From JAYREN01 sp041908845 (lineage in GTDB: Bacteria; Acidobacteriota; Holophagae; Holophagales; Holophagaceae): 6,573 bases of DNA. The stretch is from assembly GCA_041908845.1 (NCBI GenBank), contig JAYREN010000182.1:1-6573 (forward strand). Direction: 5' to 3'. Below, piece by piece: positions 1 to 6,089 of the stretch. The number at the start of each line of letters is the position of its first letter. The stretch's first letter is position 1. The position numbers and the translations under genes were made by a program. The notes under the pieces were generated by a model. That model ran no database searches. It was not told the origin of the DNA and saw only the letters and a list, made by a program, of their open reading frames with translations.

Positions 1-127
1 CCCCGAACCCCCTTGTTGGCATCCACTCGGTATCCGCTGCGCGGATACGCGAGACAGCTATTTGAATGATGTTTCTCTGACCCTTCTATGCGAGGCCATA
101 TGACCCCGAACCCCCTTGTTGGCATCC
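1..127. repeat. 24-bp exact direct repeat flanking the purE leader
   Basis: Bases 1-24 (beginning CCCCGAACCC and ending GGCATCC) recur exactly at 104-127, offset by 103 bases. The right copy lies inside purE, where it encodes the PNPLVGI segment just after the start codon. The left copy touches the window edge, so the repeat may extend further left. In the corresponding frame the left copy also reads PNPLVGI, then diverges and meets a TGA at 63-65. This could be a partial tandem duplication of the purE 5' end, a scar of an insertion or rearrangement, or an assembly artefact. The match was read directly from the sequence; the origin is inference. Confidence 0.85.
30..48. other. Perfect 8-bp inverted repeat (hairpin) upstream of purE
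   Basis: GTATCCGC (30-37), a TGC loop (38-40) and GCGGATAC (41-48) form a perfect 8-bp stem. No T-run follows, so it does not look like an intrinsic terminator on the + strand. It sits between the two copies of the 24-bp repeat and about 50 bases before the purE start. It could be a regulator-binding palindrome, an RNA hairpin in the leader, or part of a small repeat element. The structure is certain at sequence level; the role is unknown. Confidence 0.55.
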
Positions 128-597
128 TGATGGGCTCCAAGTCCGACTGGGAGACCATGCAGCACACTGCCCTCACTCTGAAGCAGTTGGGTATTCCCTT
201 CGAGGCCCATGTGGCCAGCGCCCACCGCACCCCGGAGAAGGTCGTGGCCTTCTGCCAGGGTGCGGAGGAGCGAGGCATGAAGGTGATCATCGCCGCCGCC
301 GGGGGCGCGGCCCATCTGGCGGGGGTCTGCGCCAGCAAGACCCACCTGCCCGTGCTTGGCGTCCCCATGAAGGGCTGGGCCACCGAGGGTATGGACGCGC
401 TGCTCTCCACGGTCCAGATGCCCTCTGGCATTCCCGTGGGCGCGCTGGCCATCGGCAAGGCAGGCGCCATCAACGCTGCCCTGCTGGCAACCTCCATCCT
501 CGCCCTAGGCGATCCCTCCATCCGCGAAACCTATCTCGCCTTCCGCCAAACCCAGACAGAAAAGGCCCTGGCCGACGACAACCTCGTCATGCCCTGA
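100..597 (+). CDS. purE: 5-(carboxyamino)imidazole ribonucleotide mutase (PurE, class I)
   Basis: PurE converts N5-carboxyaminoimidazole ribonucleotide to 4-carboxy-AIR, a cytoplasmic step of purine synthesis that normally follows PurK. The 165-residue protein spans a whole class I PurE. The nucleotide-binding MGSKSDW motif is at residues 11-17, SAHRTP with the catalytic-type His42 at 40-45, and the GGAAHL loop at 68-73. The conserved LPVLGVP and QMPSGIPVGALAIGKAGA stretches follow. An in-frame ATG at 88 would add four residues (MRGH). I prefer the ATG at 100 because GAGG at 92-95 can serve as a ribosome-binding site, although its 4-base spacing is short, and nothing similar precedes 88. The purK partner is not in the window. 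The gene converges on the histidine kinase with only nine bases between the stop codons. The start of the coding region carries the right copy of the 24-bp direct repeat. Confidence 0.96.
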   Translation: MTPNPLVGILMGSKSDWETMQHTALTLKQLGIPFEAHVASAHRTPEKVVAFCQGAEERGMKVIIAAAGGAAHLAGVCASKTHLPVLGVPMKGWATEGMDALLSTVQMPSGIPVGALAIGKAGAINAALLATSILALGDPSIRETYLAFRQTQTEKALADDNLVMP

Positions 598-606
598 TTG
601 CGTCGT

Positions 607-3057
607 TCAAGGCTGCGTTGAAGGATTGATCGCGGCGAGCTGTTCTTTCAGATCTCTCACGCCAAAGGGCTTGGAGAGCAGGGTCACCCCCGAATGATCC
701 TTGATGAGATCGAGGGCGACCTGATCCACCCGCCCCGTGGCGAGCAGGATGGGAAGGACTGGCCGCAGGGCCCGGATTCGTGGCAGGGCGCCTACTCCCC
801 CAAGGCCAGGCATATTCATGTCCAGGATGACAACATCCGCATGAAGCCCCGCCTCAAGCATCGCCAGCGCCTCCTCGCCTCTGGAGGCCTCGGCGACACT
901 GTGCCCCAACACCTCCAAGATCGCCAGGATGGAACTCCGAACAATTTCGTCGTCATCCACCACCAGGACATTCAAACGCCCTCCAGCCGCCGTTCCCTGC
1001 TCCTCCATGCTTACCTCACGCTCGGGGTCCTTAGGTTGGATTGAGGGGAACCGCAAACTCACACAGGTCCCTTGCCCAGGCGTACTGTGGATTCGCATCT
1101 GCCCACCGTGGGCCTTCACCGTGCTGTAGACGATGGACAAGCCAAGCCCCGTTCCCTTGCCCTGCTCCTTGGTGGTAAAGAAGGGATCCATGGCCTTTTC
1201 CAGAACCTCGGGAGGCATGCCGTGCCCCGAGTCCTCGACCTCGGCCTCGATCCATCCATCGGCCAGGTTCCGAGTCCGAAGGGTCAGGCGGCCATTTTCG
1301 GGCAAGGCATCCACGGCGTTGACGCAGAGGTTCATGAAGGCATGGTTCAGGGCATTCCCGTCTCCCCGCATGGGGCGAAGATCCTCGGCCAGGTCCATTT
1401 CGAGGCGAATCCTGGACAGGGTCGTGCGCTCCAACAGGCTGACCTCGTCCCGCAGAATCGCGTTCAGATCCAATTCCTGATTTTCCGCGAGACCCTGGCG
1501 GGCAAAGCTCAGCAGGCTGCGCACCATCTTGCCGCCGCGGTCCGAGGCCTTGAGGATGGTGTCGAAGGCACGATAGACGGGGCTGCCCTGAGGTTGCGAT
1601 TCCAGCTGAGCCGAGGCGATGCCCATGATGGCGCCCAGCACATTGTTCATGTCGTGGGCCACACCTCCCGCCAGACTGCCAATGCTCTCCATCTTTTGGG
1701 CCTGCTGGAGCTGGGTTTCGAGCTGGCGCCGTTCCCGCTCCATCTGTCGCAGTTCCGTGATGTCATGGGAGACGCCGAGTACCCCGATGAAGCGGCGCTC
1801 CGCATCAAACATGGGTGTCTTGATGGTTTCCAGTAGGGCTTTGCGACCATTTTCGGCGAAGGTGATGGTTTCCTCGCTTCGAACCGACTGCCCCAGAGCC
1901 ATGGCCTTTTGGTCCTGTTCGCGAAAGAGATCCGCCAACTCCCGGTCAACGAAATCGTAGGCCGTCTTGCCCACGATCTCCGCCTCCTGGGCGCCGAAGA
2001 ACCGCTCGAACATGGGATTGCAGAAGAGGTAGACACCTTCCGAATCCTTGAGCCAGACCATGTCGGGAAGGGACTGCACCAAAGTGCGCAGTCGGATCTC
2101 TTTTTCAGCCAAGGCCTGCTCCGCCAGCTTGCGTTCCGTGATGTCGATGGTGTACCCGGCGAGCAGAGTCTTGTTTCCCAGATAAATCGGAAACTTGATG
2201 GTGGTGTAGCTCCGACCATTGAGTTCCTCGTCCAGGCGCAGGATCTCCGAGCTGGAGGCAACCATCCAGTCATCCGCCGTGATCTTTTCCGCAAACCCTG
2301 GGGGAAAGAGCTCCGTCATCGTCTTGCCGATCATCTCCTGGCCGGAGATGCCGATCATGTCCCGGAAATTGTCGCTTGCCTGGAGGACCCGACTCTCCTG
2401 GGGCGTGACCTCCTTGATGTAGATGTGCACCGGAGAGTGCCGGATGAACTGGGAGAGTATCGCTTCGGTCTGGAGCAGAGCCTCGTGCTCGCGCATTCGG
2501 ATGACATTGCCCGCGAGAACCTTGCCAATGATGAGCGTCACAAGCGGGTAAGCGATCAGAACGGGCAGCCCCATCCGCTGGATGGTGGAGAGCCCTATCC
2601 CGCTTGGCAGCGTAAACATCAACAACACCATCACGGTGTGAACGGCCAATCCCAATCCATAGAGTTCCCAGTCAGAGGGCACCCGTTCCCGTAGACGGGC
2701 CCGTAGCATCAGGCCCATCCCACCCGAGGAGAGGATGACCAGCACCCCCATGAGGGCACCGCCTCCCCCTTGTGACACCCGGCAGGTTATGGCCATGGCT
2801 CCAGCGATGAGGGTGGCGAGGGGGCCAAAGAAAAGCCCGCAGAGGCAGAGCATCACGGAGCGCCCATCAAAGATGAGACCCGGGCCCAGAACCAGGGGGC
2901 GCAGCATGGCCAGTACCGCCGCCCCACCGAAGAGCAGTCCCTGCAACGCCTGTCCCAAGCGCCCGTACTCCCAGCGCTTCCTAATGAAACCCGAGATGAT
3001 GCTCAAGGCAACCAAGAAGGCCAGGTTGGAGGAAAGCTCGACCAGCACGGGAAGCAA
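607..3057 (-). CDS. Hybrid sensor histidine kinase: LytS-type 5TM sensor, two PAS, HisKA, HATPase, receiver
   Basis: This is an inner-membrane two-component sensor of 816 residues from the chosen start. About six hydrophobic segments fill residues 2-183. The stretch around LIFDGRSV, GLFFGPLATLIAG and the GGGGALMGV turn matches the 5TM-5TMR_LYT sensor family of LytS/YhcK. Two PAS domains follow (about 200-310 and 315-437), each ending in a D-I-T-E motif, then a short coiled coil. The HisKA H-box GGVAHDMNN carries the phospho-acceptor His468. The ATPase domain has an N-box (Asn576, Asn580), G1 DSGHGM (609-614), F-box DPFFTT (624-629) and G2 GKGTGLGL (633-640). The C-terminal receiver has acidic Asp701-703, phospho-acceptor Asp746, Thr774 and Lys796, so all key residues are intact. 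No DNA-binding output or separate regulator is in the window, so its partner is unknown. I chose a TTG start because AGGAGT lies six bases upstream and translation then begins at the first membrane helix. An ATG at 3132 would add 25 polar residues without a ribosome-binding site. Confidence 0.93.
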   Translation of the reverse strand: MLPVLVELSSNLAFLVALSIISGFIRKRWEYGRLGQALQGLLFGGAAVLAMLRPLVLGPGLIFDGRSVMLCLCGLFFGPLATLIAGAMAITCRVSQGGGGALMGVLVILSSGGMGLMLRARLRERVPSDWELYGLGLAVHTVMVLLMFTLPSGIGLSTIQRMGLPVLIAYPLVTLIIGKVLAGNVIRMREHEALLQTEAILSQFIRHSPVHIYIKEVTPQESRVLQASDNFRDMIGISGQEMIGKTMTELFPPGFAEKITADDWMVASSSEILRLDEELNGRSYTTIKFPIYLGNKTLLAGYTIDITERKLAEQALAEKEIRLRTLVQSLPDMVWLKDSEGVYLFCNPMFERFFGAQEAEIVGKTAYDFVDRELADLFREQDQKAMALGQSVRSEETITFAENGRKALLETIKTPMFDAERRFIGVLGVSHDITELRQMERERRQLETQLQQAQKMESIGSLAGGVAHDMNNVLGAIMGIASAQLESQPQGSPVYRAFDTILKASDRGGKMVRSLLSFARQGLAENQELDLNAILRDEVSLLERTTLSRIRLEMDLAEDLRPMRGDGNALNHAFMNLCVNAVDALPENGRLTLRTRNLADGWIEAEVEDSGHGMPPEVLEKAMDPFFTTKEQGKGTGLGLSIVYSTVKAHGGQMRIHSTPGQGTCVSLRFPSIQPKDPEREVSMEEQGTAAGGRLNVLVVDDDEIVRSSILAILEVLGHSVAEASRGEEALAMLEAGLHADVVILDMNMPGLGGVGALPRIRALRPVLPILLATGRVDQVALDLIKDHSGVTLLSKPFGVRDLKEQLAAINPSTQP

Positions 3058-3063
3058 AGGCGC

Positions 3064-3069
3064 ACTCCT
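3064..3069 (-). promoter_or_regulatory. Ribosome-binding site deciding the histidine kinase start
   Basis: On the minus strand AGGAGT occupies 3069-3064, six bases before a TTG codon at 3057-3055. It is the only strong Shine-Dalgarno match near the 5' end of the kinase gene. No comparable motif precedes the in-frame ATG codons at 3132 or 3117. This supports TTG initiation and widens the gap to the upstream Ser/Thr kinase gene to 133 bases, enough for a separate promoter. Confidence 0.6.
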
Positions 3070-3190
3070 GAAAGACCGACTCCGCGGGGTTGACGCAATC
3101 GGAGCCTTACCCTCCATCGGCCGAGCGGGCATCCGGATTGAATCCCGGGAAGGGCGGTGTCTGCCGTCTCTAGGCCTTCAACCCGAAATA

Positions 3191-4663
3191 TCAGCCCCCA
3201 AAGGCCTTTTTCGTACGGTTCTTGAGGTTTGTCCAGAACCCCGGTTCCGGGGCCTTGAGGGCGCGCTTCAGGGAGATGACCCGCGGAGGCAGGTGGTCGC
3301 GGGAAAGGGTCGAACTCCAGGATTCATAGCCGTTTTTGCGCACCAGGAGGGTATGCGTCCCCTCCCGGGGCATCTGGAGCTCAGCCACAGGGGTCAGGCC
3401 CACAAAGGAGCCATTCAGGAAAACCTCGGCTCCGGAGGGCTCACTCTTGATCGGGAGCGTCAGCGGCACGGGTGTGAGCTTCAGTTCCAGGGCCTCGTCC
3501 TCCCGGGCAAGGGGCTGCTCCAGACTGAGATAGCCCGGTTTCTCCGCGCGGAGGCGGCGGGCCTTACGGGGAATCTTGGCCGCAGAAATCGGCGTGGCGC
3601 CTAGCTCGGCCTCGTCCAGGAACACTCGTGCACCTGCGGGCGAGGAGGTCACCGTGAGGCGCCGGGCGCTGAACAGGCCACCGAGCCAAGCCCCTGTCAG
3701 TGCCACCAACAGCAAGGCTCCCACTCCCCAGAGCAGGGTCTTCTGCCTCGACCGGAAACGGCGCACCCCCTCATGGGCGAAGGCCAGGGTGGAGGTGGCC
3801 CCCAGCGAGGATGTGACGGGCATCTCCAGGAGGGCCTGACATTGATTCCAGACTTCGGCATCAAGGGGCAACGCTTCCATCAGTTCCCGAAAAAAGGACC
3901 GGAGATCGGGATGACGATCCTGGGGCCGCTTCTGGAAGGCCCGGGTGAAGACCTCCGCCAGTCGAGGCTCCATTCCCGTCGGGAGGGAGGGCGGTTCATG
4001 GGCGATCTGGTACAGCAGCCCACTCAGCGAGGCCGATTCGAAGGGCAGTGCTCCCGTCAGGCAGTTGAAGACCGTGACGGCGAAAGCCCAGCCGTCGGAT
4101 GCTTCCGAAGGCGCCTGGTGATCCAGCAGTTCCGGCGCCGTAAAGCTGGGCGTGCACATAAGACTCGTGGTGGTCAGGGGGTTCTCACTCCTGCGGGCGA
4201 TGCCGAAGTCCATGAGCTTGAGACTTCCGGCCCGGCTCACCATGAAGTTCTCGGGTTTCACGTCCCGATGGATGATGCCCGCGCCGTGGGCCGCCTCCAG
4301 GGCGTGCACCCCCTGAACCAGCAGCAGTACCGCGCGTTCGGGCCTTAGCGGACCCCGCTGGACTTCCGCCGAAAGAGGTTCGCCCTCGACGTATTCCATG
4401 GCCATGAAGGGCCCCAGGCCGGATTCCTCGCCCACATCGAAAACCGTGACGACGCCCGGATGGGAGAGTCGCGCGGAAATTTCCGCCTCCTTCTGGAAGC
4501 GCACCAGGGCGTCTCCCTGAGTCGCCGCATCGCCCCGCACCACCTTGATGGCCACGCTCCGCTTGAGCAAGGGATCCTCGGCCAGGTGCACCACGCCCAT
4601 GGCACCCCGGCCAAGCTCGCCGAGGACCTTGAAGCGGCCGATTCTCTCCGGGGTATGGCTCAT
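3191..4663 (-). CDS. Transmembrane serine/threonine protein kinase with two C-terminal PEGA domains
   Basis: This is a eukaryotic-like (Hanks-type) protein kinase of 490 residues. The kinase domain (about 10-265) has the glycine loop GRGAMG (18-23), ATP-anchoring Lys40 in VAIK, a helix-C Glu at about 59, the catalytic HRDVKPEN loop with Asp134, the DFG motif (152-154), APE (176-178) and a late conserved Arg250. All catalytic residues are present. The activation segment carries a TTTS cluster (164-167) suited to autophosphorylation. One transmembrane helix (about 308-330) precedes two PEGA repeats (about 335-397 and 400-466), each with an SxPxGAxVFL...G.TP...GY pattern. The kinase should therefore be cytoplasmic and the PEGA domains extracytoplasmic, perhaps contacting the envelope. 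The ATG at 4663 starts MSHTPERIGRF, right before the kinase fold, with a weak GGGA just upstream. A GTG at 4705 would add 14 residues without a ribosome-binding site. Substrates are unknown. The hybrid histidine kinase lies downstream on the same strand. Confidence 0.93.
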   Translation of the reverse strand: MSHTPERIGRFKVLGELGRGAMGVVHLAEDPLLKRSVAIKVVRGDAATQGDALVRFQKEAEISARLSHPGVVTVFDVGEESGLGPFMAMEYVEGEPLSAEVQRGPLRPERAVLLLVQGVHALEAAHGAGIIHRDVKPENFMVSRAGSLKLMDFGIARRSENPLTTTSLMCTPSFTAPELLDHQAPSEASDGWAFAVTVFNCLTGALPFESASLSGLLYQIAHEPPSLPTGMEPRLAEVFTRAFQKRPQDRHPDLRSFFRELMEALPLDAEVWNQCQALLEMPVTSSLGATSTLAFAHEGVRRFRSRQKTLLWGVGALLLVALTGAWLGGLFSARRLTVTSSPAGARVFLDEAELGATPISAAKIPRKARRLRAEKPGYLSLEQPLAREDEALELKLTPVPLTLPIKSEPSGAEVFLNGSFVGLTPVAELQMPREGTHTLLVRKNGYESWSSTLSRDHLPPRVISLKRALKAPEPGFWTNLKNRTKKAFGG

Positions 4664-4731
4664 GGTCCCGACCATTCTGGCATCGAGACGGCTGCCGTTC
4701 GTCACAGGAGCTTTTCAGATAGGCTTTTTGC
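4664..4731. promoter_or_regulatory. Divergent intergenic region between the Ser/Thr kinase and lipB genes
   Basis: These 68 bases separate two divergently transcribed genes, so promoters for one or both probably lie here or in the flanking coding ends. I see a small palindrome, ACGGC-T-GCCGT, at 4688-4698 and two T-runs at 4712-4715 and 4725-4729. I cannot find convincing -35/-10 pairs on either strand. The call rests on gene orientation, not on recognised promoter elements. Confidence 0.35.
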
Positions 4732-5856
4732 ATGGCCGAAATCGGATTCACCTCCCGCCGCCCCGCCCAGATTCGCCGTCTGGGACGCGTTTCGTACGAA
4801 GCTGGACTGCGGATGCAGAAGGCCCTCGCCCTGGGTGTGCGCGAGGGCAGGCTCCCCGATCAGGTGCTGGTGCTGGAACATCCCCCCGTCTTCACCCTGG
4901 GCCGCAACGCCACCCGCCAGGACATCCACGTGAACGACGCCTTCCTCGAAGAACGGGGCGTTGAAGTCTTCGAGACCGATCGCGGCGGCCAGGTCACCTA
5001 CCATGGCCCCGGTCAGCTGGTGGTCTACCCCATCTGCAACCTGGGGGATGGCCGCAAGGACCTGGGCCGTTTCGTGCGGGGCCTCGAGGAGGCCATGATC
5101 CGCACGGCGGGGGATTTCGGCGTGACCGCCGAGCGCCTGGAGGGCTTTCCCGGCATCTGGGTGAATACGTCCAGAGGCTGGGAAAAAATGGGCGCCCTGG
5201 GCATCCATCTGCAACGGTGGATCACGACCCACGGCATCGCCTTCAACGTGGCCCCCGAGATGCACCACTTCCGGTGGATCACCCCCTGCGGGATTACGGA
5301 CAAGGGCGTGTGCAGCCTGGCTTCCCTGCGGGGCGAGGCCGCTCCCACCTGGGAGCAGGCCGCAGCGCGCATGGAAGACCATCTCGCCGAGGTCTTCGGC
5401 TTCGAGCCGCTGCCCGTGACACCACCTTCCCAGAGCGTCTCCGCCCTTACCTGGCGCCGTGGCCACCAAGGCCCCGAAATCCTCGTGATGCTGCGCCAGC
5501 CAGATCAGGGTCTCTGGTGGTCCAGCGTCACCGGCATGCTGGAGCCTGGAGAGAGCGCGGAAGCCGCCGCCCACAGGGAACTCAAGGAAGAAGCAGGGCT
5601 CTCTGGCACTCTGGCGCCCTTAGATCTGGTCCACACCTTCTGGGTGGACCCCGCGATTCTCCACCTGCCTGAGGGCGAGCCTCGGTTCAACACCGAGACC
5701 TGTTTCCACATGGAGGTGGCCGCCGATGCTCAGGTCCGACTCTCTCCCGATGAGCACAGCGAGTACCGGTGGTGCAGCCCGGAAGAGGCACACGCCCTCA
5801 TGCGCTGGGAAGGCTCAAAGGCAGCGGTGAAGCGGCTGGCACAGCTCCTCGCCTGA
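4732..5856 (+). CDS. lipB: Octanoyltransferase LipB fused to a C-terminal Nudix hydrolase domain
   Basis: The 374-residue protein joins two complete enzymes in one frame. Residues 1-228 are LipB, which transfers octanoate from acyl carrier protein to lipoyl domains of 2-oxoacid dehydrogenases and the glycine cleavage H protein. The RGGQVTYHGPGQ signature is at 84-95, the catalytic-type Lys152 lies in KMGALGI, and the acyl-thioester Cys186 lies in TPCGITDKG. After a short linker, residues 235-374 form a Nudix domain. Its box at 268-290 fits G-x5-E-x7-R-E-U-x-E-E-x-G-U exactly, with Arg282, Glu283, Glu286 and Glu287. The WWSSVTGMLEPGE, FNTETCF and EHSEYRW segments resemble, from memory, E. coli NudB (dihydroneopterin triphosphate pyrophosphatase), so a nucleotide or pterin triphosphate substrate is possible. 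LipB alone is usually about 210-230 residues, so the extra domain explains the length. A weak AGG at 4721-4723 precedes the ATG by eight bases. Both functions look intact; their link is unknown. Confidence 0.95.
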   Translation: MAEIGFTSRRPAQIRRLGRVSYEAGLRMQKALALGVREGRLPDQVLVLEHPPVFTLGRNATRQDIHVNDAFLEERGVEVFETDRGGQVTYHGPGQLVVYPICNLGDGRKDLGRFVRGLEEAMIRTAGDFGVTAERLEGFPGIWVNTSRGWEKMGALGIHLQRWITTHGIAFNVAPEMHHFRWITPCGITDKGVCSLASLRGEAAPTWEQAAARMEDHLAEVFGFEPLPVTPPSQSVSALTWRRGHQGPEILVMLRQPDQGLWWSSVTGMLEPGESAEAAAHRELKEEAGLSGTLAPLDLVHTFWVDPAILHLPEGEPRFNTETCFHMEVAADAQVRLSPDEHSEYRWCSPEEAHALMRWEGSKAAVKRLAQLLA

Positions 5857-5862
5857 ATTCAG
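5853..5862. other. 10-bp palindrome holding both convergent stop codons
   Basis: CTGAATTCAG is a perfect palindrome. It contains the TGA of the lipB fusion gene (5854-5856, +) and, as its mirror, the TGA of the moaD-like gene (5861-5859, -). The two genes therefore end two bases apart. No longer stem or T-run is present, so I do not call it a terminator. It may be coincidental. Confidence 0.5.
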
Positions 5863-6089
5863 CCGCCACTCACCGGGGGCATCAGGGCCACTTCATCACC
5901 ATCGGAAATCCGTGCCTCGCGACCCGCGAAGACCCGATTCACGGCCATCAGCGCATCCTGGGGAAGGGCCGCCAGGCACGGGTCCGCCAGCAGGGCCGCG
6001 AGGGTCGGCGGCTCGGGCAGGGGCAGTTCCAGGCACTCGAACCCCAGCAGTTCGCGATAGCGAGCGAAGGCACGAACCTGCACTTTCAC
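5859..6089 (-). CDS. moaD: MoaD-like sulfur-carrier protein (molybdopterin synthase small subunit)
   Basis: This is a small ubiquitin-fold protein of 76 residues, a typical MoaD length. MoaD carries a thiocarboxylate on its C-terminal glycine and, with MoaE, donates sulfur to precursor Z to make molybdopterin. The start MKVQVRAFARYRELLG, the acidic ISDGDEVALMPPVSGG end and the terminal Gly75-Gly76 are family hallmarks. The start is a GTG at 6089 that overlaps the TGA of the upstream tamB-like gene as GTGA (6089-6086). GGAG at 6099-6096 lies six bases before it, so translation is probably coupled to the upstream gene. No moaE, moaA or moaC is in the window. A role as a sulfur carrier for another pathway therefore cannot be excluded, although the sequence looks like a standard MoaD. 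Its end converges on the lipB fusion gene. Confidence 0.9.
   Translation of the reverse strand: MKVQVRAFARYRELLGFECLELPLPEPPTLAALLADPCLAALPQDALMAVNRVFAGREARISDGDEVALMPPVSGG

Noticed and set aside
16..90. Sigma-70-like promoter for purE (TTGGCA at 16-21)
   Set aside because: The hexamer matches well but no -10 element lies at a suitable distance, and it belongs to the repeated purE coding segment.
598..630. Possible terminator between purE and the histidine kinase (TTCAA at 606-610, TTGAA at 618-622)
   Set aside because: The stem is only five AT-rich pairs with a seven-base loop and no T-run, too weak to call.
1072..1836. 254-residue open frame on the + strand inside the histidine kinase gene
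   Set aside because: It is antisense to the ATPase, HisKA and PAS codons, which carry intact motifs. Its His/Gly/Leu-rich translation has no recognisable fold. Long antisense frames are common in GC-rich coding DNA.
1909..2694. 261-residue open frame on the + strand
   Set aside because: It is antisense to the PAS and membrane region of the histidine kinase. It has no domain and no convincing ribosome-binding site.
2735..3604. 289-residue + strand frame spanning the gap between the two kinase genes
   Set aside because: It runs antisense through two well-supported genes and their intergenic gap. Its low-complexity Arg/Pro/Gly translation suggests a shadow frame.
4664..4705. GTG start at 4705 for the Ser/Thr kinase
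   Set aside because: No ribosome-binding site precedes it. The 14 added residues are not kinase-like, and the ATG at 4663 begins right before the conserved fold.
4702..5574. 290-residue minus-strand frame opposite the lipB fusion
   Set aside because: It is antisense to the conserved LipB and Nudix codons, with no recognisable motif.
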